Of a DNA stretch of 64,000 nt, positions 1 through 8,392 are shown piece by piece (positions within the stretch are counted from its first letter, which is position 1; each line of letters begins with the position of its first letter). The stretch is taken from positions 1 through 64,000 of the forward strand of contig CAKSVD010000001.1 of assembly GCA_934503275.1 (NCBI GenBank), given 5' to 3'. The notes below the pieces were generated by a model, which was not told the origin of the DNA, did no database searches, and worked only from the letters and a program-made list of their open reading frames with translations. Origin of the DNA: an uncultured Faecalibacterium sp. (lineage in GTDB: Bacteria; Bacillota; Clostridia; Oscillospirales; Ruminococcaceae). A program made the position numbers and the translations under genes.

Positions 1-387
1 GCTTTCCAACATGCAAATCCCGGTGATTTGTTCATCCAGAAGTCTGATGCTTCCACCATCGGCGATTTGGCAAAGGCCGTCCAGCAGCTGTTCGGCGATA
101 CCGGTACGAACATCATCGGCACTCGTCACGGCGAGAAGCTGTTCGAGACCTTGATGACCCGTGAGGAGCGTCTGCGCAGTCAAGATATGGGTCACTACTT
201 CCGTGTTGCTGCGGATAATCGTGACCTGAACTACGACAAGTTTGTGGTCAAGGGCGAGGTACATACCATGGCGGACGAGTCCTACACCAGCCACAACACC
301 GAGCGTCTGGATGTGGAAGGCACCGTCAAGAAAATCCTGACCACCGAGTATGTTCAGAACGCACTAAAGGGCATCCTGAATATCTGA
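1..387 (+). CDS. capE: UDP-GlcNAc 4,6-dehydratase/5-epimerase, C-terminal part (CapE/FnlA type)
   Basis: The reading frame is open from the first base of the window (A-F-Q-H-A-N-P-G-D-L), so only the last ~128 codons are present. The tail (FIQKSDASTIGDLA, TRHGEKLFETL, YFRVAADNRDLNY) matches the C-terminal region of CapE/FnlA/WbjB enzymes. These short-chain dehydrogenases convert UDP-GlcNAc to the 4-keto-6-deoxy-L-arabino intermediate, the first step to UDP-L-FucNAc. The Rossmann and catalytic parts lie outside the window. Its partners CapF and CapG are at 5831 and 7060, separated from it by a glycosyltransferase/flippase block. Identification is from family knowledge of the tail plus pathway context. 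Confidence 0.85.
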   Translation, partial: AFQHANPGDLFIQKSDASTIGDLAKAVQQLFGDTGTNIIGTRHGEKLFETLMTREERLRSQDMGHYFRVAADNRDLNYDKFVVKGEVHTMADESYTSHNTERLDVEGTVKKILTTEYVQNALKGILNI

Positions 388-390
388 AAA

Positions 391-530
391 AAGCTTGTGA
401 TTATGCCGGCTGCTTTGGTCGTGCGATGGTAGAGCAGATAATGTTGCAATGATTACTTTTTGTCGCTGATGGGTAGGCGGTGATAGCAAAAATCTGTGGC
501 ACTCCAGTTATAGATGGTGTTTCCAATCTG
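391..530 (+). pseudogene. decayed fragment of a PglD/NeuD-type acyltransferase
   Basis: Translated piecemeal, this gap reads KLVI, then (after a frame change) FGR-MVEQIMLQ, a stop, FVADG, a stop, IAKICGTPVIDGVSNL. It lines up over its full length with the first ~50 residues of the intact acyltransferase at 5255 (KLILSGAGGFGRMVAEQ ... FVDDGQAVGVEICGIPVVGG). At least one frameshift and two stop codons break it, and nothing of the hexapeptide-repeat domain remains. It is a ghost of a second copy, left directly after capE. Confidence 0.75.
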
Positions 531-640
531 AAAAATTGACAAAAAAGCATTTGATTACAGGTGATATTGACAACGGAAGGGTGCGTTAACGCGCAAGGTA
601 TCATAGTATGCACAAAGTAAAGCAAGGAGATTAAAAAGAA

Positions 641-1456
641 ATGATTCCTAAAATTATTCATTACTGTTGGTTCGGAGGGAATCCGTTACCAGAACTTGCA
701 CAGAAGTGTATAGCTTCATGGAAGAAATATTGCCCGGATTATGAAATAAAAGAATGGAATGAGGGTAACTTTGATTTAAGTTGTTGTGATTATGTTCGGG
801 AGGCGTATGAAGCAAAAAAATGGGCATTTGTCAGTGATGTCGCAAGACTATACGCAATGGTTACAGAGGGCGGCATATATATGGATACAGATGTAGAAGT
901 TATACAACCTCTTGACGGTTTATTGTGTTACCATGCGGTATCGGGTTTTGAAACAGACAAAAACATTCCCACAGGCTTGATGGCATGTGAAAAGGGAAAT
1001 CCGATGTTCCAAGAACTGTTGGATGAGTATGAGACGGCACATTTTATCTTACCTGATGGCACGGTAGACAAAACTACAAACGTAGAGCGAATTACAAACG
1101 CGTGTTTGAAGTATGGTTTTATCCCAAATAACAAAAAACAGACAATTAACACGTTTACTCTTTTGCCTAAAGACTACTTGTGTCCAAAGAATAACAAAAC
1201 TGGAGAGCTAAAAATAAGCGACAATACACTTGCGATTCATCACTTCGATGGTTCTTGGTTGTCGAGCGAGGAACACTATAAGAATGAACTGACAAGAAAA
1301 GTGCATAAAAAGCTTCCAATGATTCCAGTTGATTTAATTTCGATGGTTTGCGCCTTTACTGCTGCAACAAAATTTAATGGAATAAAAGCGGCATTTTCTA
1401 AACTTGGGATCTGGATTAAGAAAAAGTCCGTTCGATGCTGGAGGAATAGACTGTGA
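641..1456 (+). CDS. GT32-type glycosyltransferase
   Basis: 271 aa. The N-terminus MIPKIIHYCWFGG and the DXD motif YMDTD (residues 80-84) preceded by SDVARLYAMVTEGGI are typical of OCH1/GT32-like capsular transferases. The DXD aspartates bind the nucleotide-sugar and metal. It probably adds a sugar to the lipid-linked repeat unit on the cytoplasmic side. An RBS (AAGGAGA) lies upstream of the ATG. The stop overlaps the GTG start of the next gene by four bases, so the two are translationally coupled. Base composition is clearly more AT-rich than capF/capG downstream. Donor and acceptor cannot be read from the sequence. Confidence 0.85.
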   Translation: MIPKIIHYCWFGGNPLPELAQKCIASWKKYCPDYEIKEWNEGNFDLSCCDYVREAYEAKKWAFVSDVARLYAMVTEGGIYMDTDVEVIQPLDGLLCYHAVSGFETDKNIPTGLMACEKGNPMFQELLDEYETAHFILPDGTVDKTTNVERITNACLKYGFIPNNKKQTINTFTLLPKDYLCPKNNKTGELKISDNTLAIHHFDGSWLSSEEHYKNELTRKVHKKLPMIPVDLISMVCAFTAATKFNGIKAAFSKLGIWIKKKSVRCWRNRL

Positions 1457-2544
1457 AAAAAATAATGATCGTTTTCGGTACCCGTCCGGAAGCTATTAAA
1501 ATGTGCCCGCTAGTTAACGAACTAAAGAAGCACGAAAATCTTAAAATGACAGTTTGTGTAACTGGCCAACACCGTCAAATGTTAGATCAGGTACTGCAGG
1601 CCTTTAATGTTGTGCCGGACTACGACTTGTCCATTATGAAGGATAAGCAGACCCTATTTGATGTAACTGTCAATATTCTAGAGCGAATCAAGACGGTTTT
1701 GCTAGATGTAAAACCAGATGTTGTACTGGTACATGGTGATACATCTACGACTTTTGTGACGGCACTTGCCTGTTTCTACTTGCAGATTCCTGTTGGTCAT
1801 GTTGAGGCAGGTCTGCGTACTTATAACATCTATAGCCCGTATCCGGAAGAGTTTAATCGTCAGGCGGTTTCAATTATCAGTCAGTATAATTTTGCTCCTA
1901 CTGAACTTTCAAAGCAGAACTTGCTTAAGGAAGGCAAGAACCCAGAAAGAATTTATGTGACTGGTAATACTGCTATTGACGCTCTGAAAACCACAGTCCG
2001 TGCAGATTATACCCATCCGGAACTGGATTGGGCTAATGGCAGCCGTTTGATCATGATTACTGCCCATCGCCGTGAAAACCTTGGCGAGCCGATGCGCCAC
2101 ATGTTTAAGGCAATCCGCCGTGTCATGGATGAGCATCCTGATGTCAAGGCAATCTATCCCATTCACATGAATCCTGTCGTGCGTGAAATCGCAAACGAGT
2201 ATCTGGGGGACGATGATCGCATACACATTATCGAACCGCTGGATGTACTGGATTTCCACAACTTCCTGAGCCGCAGTTACCTGATTCTGACGGATTCTGG
2301 CGGAATTCAGGAAGAGGCTCCTTCTCTGGGAAAACCGGTGCTGGTTATGCGTGATACCACGGAGCGACCGGAAGGCATTGCTGCGGGTACGCTGAAGTTG
2401 GTGGGCACGGAAGAAGAAAGGATTTATAAAGAGTTTAGCCGCTTGCTGTCCGATAAGGATGAGTATGAGGCCATGAGCAAAGCAAGTAATCCTTATGGTG
2501 ATGGGCATGCCTGCGAGCGAATTGCTGATATTTTGGATACTTAA
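1453..2544 (+). CDS. wecB: UDP-N-acetylglucosamine 2-epimerase (non-hydrolysing)
   Basis: 363 aa, starting at a GTG that overlaps the previous stop. It has the GTRPEAIK N-terminal motif (9-16), GHVEAGLRT (115-123), HRREN and the C-terminal DSGGIQEEAPSLGKP loop of the WecB/MnaA family, GT-B fold, at the usual length. These enzymes interconvert UDP-GlcNAc and UDP-ManNAc, giving ManNAc for surface polymers or teichoic-acid linkage units. A diverged paralogue (capG) sits at 7060; this copy is the closer match to classical WecB. Composition shifts to higher GC in its second half. Confidence 0.93.
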   Translation: MKKIMIVFGTRPEAIKMCPLVNELKKHENLKMTVCVTGQHRQMLDQVLQAFNVVPDYDLSIMKDKQTLFDVTVNILERIKTVLLDVKPDVVLVHGDTSTTFVTALACFYLQIPVGHVEAGLRTYNIYSPYPEEFNRQAVSIISQYNFAPTELSKQNLLKEGKNPERIYVTGNTAIDALKTTVRADYTHPELDWANGSRLIMITAHRRENLGEPMRHMFKAIRRVMDEHPDVKAIYPIHMNPVVREIANEYLGDDDRIHIIEPLDVLDFHNFLSRSYLILTDSGGIQEEAPSLGKPVLVMRDTTERPEGIAAGTLKLVGTEEERIYKEFSRLLSDKDEYEAMSKASNPYGDGHACERIADILDT

Positions 2545-2558
2545 GAAGAGAGGACCCC

Positions 2559-3566
2559 ATGAAAACTCTTTCCGTAATAATACCGACTTATAATACCTCT
2601 AAAGAGTACTTTTCAAAGTGTTTAGCATCTTTAGTATGTGAGCAGGCTGGCGAAATTGAGATCGTTGTTATAGATGACGGTTCGATGGAACAGTATAGCA
2701 GTGAAATCAAGCAAGAAATAGAAAAATCACCGCTTGACATATACTATTGTAAAAAGAAAAATGGTGGTCAAAATTCTGCCCGGGAATATGGCCTTGTAAA
2801 GGCAACGGCTCAATATGTATTCTTTATGGATGCAGATGATTATGTTGACACTGTCGCGTTGGATGCTGTTATTTCTTTGCTGAAAGACAATTATCCGGAC
2901 ATTCTTGCCTTTAACTATGATGTGCGAACTCCGGATGGTGAGATACTGGAAAAATATGACCGATGGAAAGAAAAATACGATAAAGTAGACGTGCATAAAG
3001 GACTTCTTTATAGTGATTCCCTATGTCTACAGATTTATAAAAAAGATGTGCTATGTAAGAGCAGGATTCATCTTATACAAGGTGTTAGAATTGGCGAGGA
3101 TATGGCTTCTGCGACGGCAATTTTGGCTGCTGTTGGAACAGAGCACGCAACAAATGAATGTTTGTATCACTATGTAAAGCACCCCGGGAGTACACTGTCC
3201 AATCCTCCGAAAGAATCTGCACTTGATATGGTCCGAGCATTTGACGCAATGCTGGAGCAACTTGACACATCAATTCAAGAAAAATATCATATGGAACTTG
3301 AATGGCTTGCCATATTGCATGTGCTATATTATAACATAAATCGAATTCTAAAAAGTTTTGATGGAAACAAAAAGTTTATCAAGGAAACACAGGATTGGAT
3401 GGAGAAAAAGTATCCAGATTGGAAAAATAATTCGTATTTAAAAACGGAACCAATTGCAAAAAAAATTCTGTTTATTATGACGGTAAATGGACATGTGTTG
3501 CTCTTGCAAAGCCTTTATCAAATGAAAAAAGGGGGTGAAGACCTTTTTAAAGGAACCAATGTGTAA
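2559..3566 (+). CDS. GT2 family glycosyltransferase
   Basis: 335 aa. The GT-A fold signature is clear: SVIIPTYNTS near the start, VIDDGS (37-42), GGQNSAREYGL, and the metal-binding DADDY (91-95). It is expected to be a cytoplasmic or membrane-associated transferase elongating the repeat unit. It lies 14 bp after wecB with an RBS (GAAGAGAGGA), in the same transcription unit, and is strongly AT-rich. The C-terminal ~100 residues are lysine- and tyrosine-rich with no recognisable second domain. Substrate unknown. Confidence 0.88.
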   Translation: MKTLSVIIPTYNTSKEYFSKCLASLVCEQAGEIEIVVIDDGSMEQYSSEIKQEIEKSPLDIYYCKKKNGGQNSAREYGLVKATAQYVFFMDADDYVDTVALDAVISLLKDNYPDILAFNYDVRTPDGEILEKYDRWKEKYDKVDVHKGLLYSDSLCLQIYKKDVLCKSRIHLIQGVRIGEDMASATAILAAVGTEHATNECLYHYVKHPGSTLSNPPKESALDMVRAFDAMLEQLDTSIQEKYHMELEWLAILHVLYYNINRILKSFDGNKKFIKETQDWMEKKYPDWKNNSYLKTEPIAKKILFIMTVNGHVLLLQSLYQMKKGGEDLFKGTNV

Positions 3567-3598
3567 TTTGTTGAGAAAATCTGGAGATCGATTTTTTA

Positions 3599-5107
3599 AT
3601 GATGAGCGAAAGAAAAAAAGGTGCAATATTATCCTATATTCAAGTTGTATTGAGTGCTATAGTTAGTGTTATTTATGTGCCGATTCTCTTACGATATCTT
3701 GGAAAAAGTGAGTATGGACTATATCAGATTGTGGGTTCTTTTTTTTCGTATATATCGGTTTTTGAATCGTGTATGTCAACGGGCGTGCTGAGAAATTATT
3801 GCAATGCATTAGGAAGCCGAGACAAAGAGGCAGTAGATGTGACATTGTCGATGGCAAAAGTCATATATAGAGTGATGGCAGTTTTGATAGCTATTGTTGG
3901 TGTTATTGTACTTTTTGCTTTTAGATGTTTCTATGCAAGCTCTTTTAGTGCATCTGAACTGAAAGAAAGTTCAGCAATTTTGCTTTTGCTTTTTGCAAAT
4001 ATGATGGTGACCCTATTGGGATCTGTCTATTTAACCATCCTTACTGGGCATGAAAAATTCACATTTTTAAAGGTGCTGGCCATTATAATTCAAGTGACAC
4101 AGCCCATCTTTGTGATTCTATGCGTGCGAAAAAACCCATATGCGATTACGGTTTCGACAGTAATTGTGGTGCTCAATGTATTGACAGTCTTGATACGATA
4201 TCTATATGTGACACACAAGTTGAAAATAAGAATCATAAAGATGAAAAAAGATCGAAAAGTCATAGGAGAAATTGTTGGACTTTCAGCGACTATTCTACTG
4301 GGATGTATTGCGGATCAGATTTTTTGGAAAACAGACCAGGTGATTTTGGGCAAACTTTTTAGCACAGCTGTTGTAGCGGTGTATTCTGTAGGCGCTCAGA
4401 TTTATATGATGTATATGCAATTCGGTACCCAAATTGCCAGCATCTTTTATCCGAAAGTTAGCATTTTATACCAAGAAGAAAATGGAAATCAGAAAGTATC
4501 GGACCTCTTTGTAAGAATTGGGCGAGTAACATTTATGGTCATTATGCTAATTCTTTCGGGCTTCATCGTATTTGGTAAAGAGTTTCTTTTGATATGGGTA
4601 GGAGAAGGCTATACAGAAGCATACTATGTGGCTGTTGTGGTTATGATTCCTTTCTCGATTGATCTCGCTCAGAACCTTGCTTTGGCAATTTTGCAGGTGA
4701 AAAAGCAGTATGGATTTCGTGCTAAAATTTATCTGTTAAGTGCACTTATCAATGTTGTTGCTACAGTAATACTCGCTTCATATTTCGGTATCGTAGGTGC
4801 AGCAATTTCAACAGGGATGTCGATGTCCATCACAAGTGGATTAATTATGAACTGGTATTATTTAAAAAAGGCAAACCTAGACATCGTTAAATTTTGGAAA
4901 GAGTCTTTTGAAATTATTGCAGCGTCTGTGTTGATGACAATTTTAACGCTTTGGATAAAACGATGTATAGCTTGGAACGCTACGGAACTGCTTGATTTTG
5001 GACTTGGAATTCTTCTTTTTGTGCTCATCTATGCAGGTGTAATGTATAGATTTATAATGACTTCGGAAGAAAAAAAACAAATTCTAGCATTTTTAAAGCA
5101 AAAATAA
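3599..5107 (+). CDS. Wzx-type polysaccharide flippase
   Basis: 502 aa, very hydrophobic, with about 12-14 predicted membrane spans and the N-terminal pattern SYIQVVLSAIVSVIYVPIL...LGKSEYGLYQIVGS shared by oligosaccharide flippases of the MOP superfamily. It would move undecaprenyl-linked repeat units to the outer face. Two ATG codons (3599 and 3602) are possible starts; the GGAG at about 3584 serves either. It has the lowest GC of the locus. No Wzy polymerase is seen in this window, so polymerisation is encoded elsewhere or the class is uncertain. Confidence 0.88.
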   Translation: MMSERKKGAILSYIQVVLSAIVSVIYVPILLRYLGKSEYGLYQIVGSFFSYISVFESCMSTGVLRNYCNALGSRDKEAVDVTLSMAKVIYRVMAVLIAIVGVIVLFAFRCFYASSFSASELKESSAILLLLFANMMVTLLGSVYLTILTGHEKFTFLKVLAIIIQVTQPIFVILCVRKNPYAITVSTVIVVLNVLTVLIRYLYVTHKLKIRIIKMKKDRKVIGEIVGLSATILLGCIADQIFWKTDQVILGKLFSTAVVAVYSVGAQIYMMYMQFGTQIASIFYPKVSILYQEENGNQKVSDLFVRIGRVTFMVIMLILSGFIVFGKEFLLIWVGEGYTEAYYVAVVVMIPFSIDLAQNLALAILQVKKQYGFRAKIYLLSALINVVATVILASYFGIVGAAISTGMSMSITSGLIMNWYYLKKANLDIVKFWKESFEIIAASVLMTILTLWIKRCIAWNATELLDFGLGILLFVLIYAGVMYRFIMTSEEKKQILAFLKQK

Positions 5108-5203
5108 ACAGATTTTGGCTCGTCAGATCATTCGCAAGTATGAACTGTGGTGGAATTCAATCCTCAAGATCCTACGTCCGCGTTTTTACTAATAGAATAA
5201 TTA

Positions 5204-5215
5204 CCTAACGTTAGG
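5204..5215. repeat. perfect 12-bp palindrome upstream of the acyltransferase
   Basis: CCTAACGTTAGG reads the same on both strands and lies 40 bp upstream of the acyltransferase start. It marks the boundary between the AT-rich flippase block and the GC-richer genes. It could be an operator or chance; no regulator gene is adjacent. Confidence 0.3.
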
Positions 5216-5254
5216 AATGGGGGCGAGAGAAAATGAAAGTGACAGGATAGAATA

Positions 5255-5818
5255 ATGCAAGAGAAACTTATTCTGAGTGGTGCCGGCGGCTTTGGTCGCA
5301 TGGTAGCAGAGCAGGCAATGCTCCAATACGACTGTGCCTTTGTGGATGATGGACAAGCCGTGGGTGTCGAAATTTGTGGCATTCCGGTGGTTGGCGGTCT
5401 TGCTGATTTGCCGGAGCTGCGGAAGGAGTATGGCTTGCTGGTGGTGGGTATCGGCAACAATCGGTTCCGGGCACAGGTGTATGAGAAGGCGAAAGCCCTT
5501 GGCTATGCTTTTCCGAACATCATTGCTCCCAATGCTTATATCAGTCCATACGCCAAGCTGGGCTGTGGCTGTGTGGTGCTGCAAAACGCTTGCATCCAGA
5601 ACGGTGCATCCGTTGGTAACGGTGTTTTGCTGAATGCCGGAACGGAAATCCATTGTGATGCAGCGGTAGGGGACTACGCTTTGATTTACACCAACAGCGT
5701 TGTTCGCACCGGCGCAACGGTGGGGAACTTTGCCCGCATCGGCAGCAATGTTGCCGTCTGCAACCATGCAGCCGTGCCGGACGGAGCAGATATTCCGGAC
5801 TGCACTGCAGTACATTAA
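5255..5818 (+). CDS. PglD/NeuD-like sugar O- or N-acyltransferase
   Basis: 187 aa. The N-terminal third is a small Rossmann-like domain (KLILSGAGGFGRMVAEQ, then VVGIGNNRFRAQV). The rest is a left-handed beta-helix with repeated hexapeptides (PNAYISPYAKLGCGCVV, NAGTEIHCDAAVGDYALI, ARIGSNVAVCNHAAV). Family members acetylate nucleotide sugars or polymer residues using acetyl-CoA. The start is ATG 5255 with AGGATAG upstream. It is 12 bp ahead of capF. A decayed duplicate of its N-terminus lies at 391-530. Confidence 0.85.
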   Translation: MQEKLILSGAGGFGRMVAEQAMLQYDCAFVDDGQAVGVEICGIPVVGGLADLPELRKEYGLLVVGIGNNRFRAQVYEKAKALGYAFPNIIAPNAYISPYAKLGCGCVVLQNACIQNGASVGNGVLLNAGTEIHCDAAVGDYALIYTNSVVRTGATVGNFARIGSNVAVCNHAAVPDGADIPDCTAVH

Positions 5819-5830
5819 AGAGGTGAAAGG

Positions 5831-7027
5831 ATGAACATTCTAGTCACAGGTGCCAAGGGCATGGTGGGAACCGCCCTGTGCAACAACCTGAAAAACATCC
5901 GGGATGGGAAAAATAAGACCCGCCCGGCATTGAATATTGAAGAAATCTTCGAGTATGATCTGAACTCCACCCCGGCGGAGTTGGACGAGTATTGCAGTAA
6001 AGCGGACTTTGTGTTCAATCTGGCTGGCGTGAATCGCCCGGAGAACCCGGAAGACTTCATGAAGGGCAACTTCGGCTTTGCATCCGACCTGCTGAACTGC
6101 CTGAAAAAGCACAACAATAAGGCAACCATTATGCTGTCTTCCTCCATTCAGGCCACGCTGGCAGGCCGCTTCGGCAACAGTGAATACGGACGCAGCAAGA
6201 AGGCTGGCGAGGAGCTGTTCTTCCAGTATGCTCAGGAGACCGGAGCGAAGGTTGCGGTTTACCGCTTCGTGAATCTGATGGGTCACAGCCGTCCCAAGTA
6301 CAACAGCGCCGTCAGTACCTTCTGCTGGGCGGTTGCCAATGATGAGCCCTTCACCGTCAACGACCGCAGCACCGAACTGGAACTGCTGTACATCGATGAC
6401 CTTGTAGAAGGGATGTTCGACCTGCTGGAAGGCAAGGAGCAGCACTGTGAGTTTGACGGTGTGGAAACCGTTCTGAAGACCGATGACCACTATTGCTGTG
6501 TCCCTGTGACCCACAAGGTCACGCTGGGCGAGATTGTAGACTTGCTGCAGGAGTTCAAAGCGCAGCCGAGTACGCTTATGATGCCCAAGATGCCAGACGG
6601 TTCCTTTGCTAAGAAGTTGTATTCCCTGTACCTGACCTATCTGCCGACGGACAAGTTCAAGTATGCCCTGAAGATGAACGTGGACAACCGTGGTTCTTTC
6701 ACGGAATTGGTTCATACCGCTGACTGTGGGCAGGTGAGCATCAACATCAGCCGTCCCGGAATCACCAAGGGGCAGCACTGGCACAACTCCAAGTGGGAGC
6801 TGTTCATTGTGGTGGCAGGTCACGGACTGATTCAGGAGCGAAACATCAACACTGGAGAAACGGTGGAGTTTGAAGTTTCCGGGGACAAAATTGAGGCTGT
6901 CCACATGATTCCCGGCTGGACGCACAACATTATCAACCTGTCGGAAACGGAGAATCTGGTGACGGTGATGACCTGCAACGAAATTTTCAACCCGAACCAC
7001 CCGGACACCTTCTTCGAGCCGGTGTAA
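5831..7027 (+). CDS. capF: bifunctional SDR-cupin reductase of UDP-L-FucNAc synthesis (CapF/FnlB)
   Basis: 398 aa with two domains. Residues 1 to ~280 form an NAD(P)-binding short-chain dehydrogenase: GAKGMVG at 7-13, SSS about 104, and YGRSK catalytic pair Y119/K123. The C-terminal ~110 residues are a cupin (GQHWHNSKWELFIVVAGHG, then MIPGWTHNI) with histidines suited to metal binding. This fusion is diagnostic of CapF/WbjC, which reduces the CapE product before CapG epimerises it. It starts 12 bp after the acyltransferase with AAGAGGTG as RBS. Confidence 0.93.
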   Translation: MNILVTGAKGMVGTALCNNLKNIRDGKNKTRPALNIEEIFEYDLNSTPAELDEYCSKADFVFNLAGVNRPENPEDFMKGNFGFASDLLNCLKKHNNKATIMLSSSIQATLAGRFGNSEYGRSKKAGEELFFQYAQETGAKVAVYRFVNLMGHSRPKYNSAVSTFCWAVANDEPFTVNDRSTELELLYIDDLVEGMFDLLEGKEQHCEFDGVETVLKTDDHYCCVPVTHKVTLGEIVDLLQEFKAQPSTLMMPKMPDGSFAKKLYSLYLTYLPTDKFKYALKMNVDNRGSFTELVHTADCGQVSINISRPGITKGQHWHNSKWELFIVVAGHGLIQERNINTGETVEFEVSGDKIEAVHMIPGWTHNIINLSETENLVTVMTCNEIFNPNHPDTFFEPV

Positions 7028-7059
7028 AAGAAGATACTGGTTGTCAATAGGAGAATGAT

Positions 7060-8247
7060 ATGGAACACAATTTTAAATGGAAAAACGACGGTCGTACCAA
7101 GGTCATGATTGGTTGCGGTACCCGTCCGGAGATTATCCGACTGGCTGCGGTTATCAAGCGTTGCCGGGAATACTTTGACTGCTGCGTGGTCTACTACAAC
7201 CAGAACTGGGACAGAAACCTCTCCACCGTGTTCTGGGAGGATTTCGAGCTGAAAAACACCTTCGGAGAGTTTGGCCCTGACATTCTGGTGCCCGTGGTGG
7301 GCGAGAATCTGGGAGTGACCTGCGGCAACATTCTGGGGCGCAGCTATGAGCTTTTGTCTGAATTGCAACCGGAGGGATATCTGGTGCTGGGTGATACCAA
7401 CTCCTGCCTGTCCGCCATCTCTGCGAAGCGGCTGCACATCCCCCTGTTTCACATGGAGGCTGGCAACCGCTGCAAGGATGAGTGCCTGCCCGAGGAAACC
7501 AACCGTCGCATCGTGGATGTGATCTCTGACGTGAATATGTGCTATTCCGAGTTCGCCCGGAAGTATCTGGCAGATACTGGCCTACCCAAGGAGCGCACCT
7601 ACCAGACCGGCTCTCCCATGGCGGAGGTGCTGCACATGAATCTGGAGAAAATTCAGAAAAGCGATGTGCTGGAGCGTCTGGGGCTAGAGAAGGATAAGTA
7701 CATTCTGCTGTCCGCCCACCGTGAGGAAAACATTGACTCCGAAAAGAACTTCCTGAGCCTGTTTACCGCTATCAACGCTCTGGCAGAAAAGTACGATATG
7801 CCCATCCTGTACTCCTGCCATCCCCGCAGCAAGCACCGTCTGGAAAAAAGCGGCTTCCAGCTTGATCCTCGTGTCCGGGTCAACGAGCCGCTGGGCTTCA
7901 ACGACTATAACAAGCTGCAAATGAACGCGCTGGCAATCGTCTCCGACTCCGGCACCCTGCCCGAGGAGTCTAGCTTTTACCTGTCCATCGGGCATCCTAT
8001 TGCTGCCGTGTGCATCCGCACCAGCACGGAGCGCCCCGAGGCACTGGAAGCCGGTGACTTCATTCTGGCTGGCATTACCACCCGGGAGCTGCTCAACGCC
8101 ACCGATATGGCAATCGAGATGAAACAGAAGGGCGTCCTGGGCAAACCCTGCCCCGACTATGTGGATGAGACCGTGTCCATGAAGGTGGTTCGCATCATTC
8201 AGGGGTATGTGAATGTGGTCAATAAGATGGTGTGGAGAAAATACTAA
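7060..8247 (+). CDS. capG: UDP-L-FucNAc-forming 2-epimerase (CapG/FnlC)
   Basis: 395 aa. It belongs to the UDP-GlcNAc 2-epimerase fold (GCGTRPEIIR near residue 20, HMEAGNRCKDE, ETNRRIVDVISD, AHREENID, VSDSGTLPEES). The ECLPEETNRR region and length fit CapG/FnlC, the last enzyme of the UDP-L-FucNAc pathway, rather than WecB. It follows capF by 32 bp with an AGGAGA RBS and is followed by a hairpin-rich gap. With capE and capF it indicates L-FucNAc in the exported polymer; the polymer itself cannot be read. Confidence 0.92.
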   Translation: MEHNFKWKNDGRTKVMIGCGTRPEIIRLAAVIKRCREYFDCCVVYYNQNWDRNLSTVFWEDFELKNTFGEFGPDILVPVVGENLGVTCGNILGRSYELLSELQPEGYLVLGDTNSCLSAISAKRLHIPLFHMEAGNRCKDECLPEETNRRIVDVISDVNMCYSEFARKYLADTGLPKERTYQTGSPMAEVLHMNLEKIQKSDVLERLGLEKDKYILLSAHREENIDSEKNFLSLFTAINALAEKYDMPILYSCHPRSKHRLEKSGFQLDPRVRVNEPLGFNDYNKLQMNALAIVSDSGTLPEESSFYLSIGHPIAAVCIRTSTERPEALEAGDFILAGITTRELLNATDMAIEMKQKGVLGKPCPDYVDETVSMKVVRIIQGYVNVVNKMVWRKY

Positions 8248-8251
8248 TTCC

Positions 8252-8342
8252 GCACAACGGCCATGTGTTCAGCCACATGGTTGTGCTGCTCAAATGTGCT
8301 GCCTCTCCGTGGTGAGCAGCAGGCAACGAGAGCTCCCTCTCG
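8252..8342 (+). other. three consecutive hairpins between capG and glmM
   Basis: Three stem-loops stand almost end to end: 8252-8286 (GCACAA..CCATGTG against CACATGG..TTGTGC), 8285-8320 (GCTGCTCA against TGAGCAGC), and 8327-8342 (CGAGAG-CTCC-CTCTCG). None is followed by a T-run, so they are not ordinary intrinsic terminators. They could be an mRNA processing or stability element, or a structured leader of glmM. No known riboswitch class was recognised. Confidence 0.5.
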
Positions 8343-8392
8343 GCTAAAGCATATATTCGTCACTTCAATCTTTGGATGAGGAAAAAAATATA

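Noticed and set aside
5110..5203. Protein-like string QILARQIIRKYELWWN after the flippase gene
   Set aside because: It looks like the end of a lost gene but is only ~15 codons long before turning into random-looking sequence, so no feature is called.
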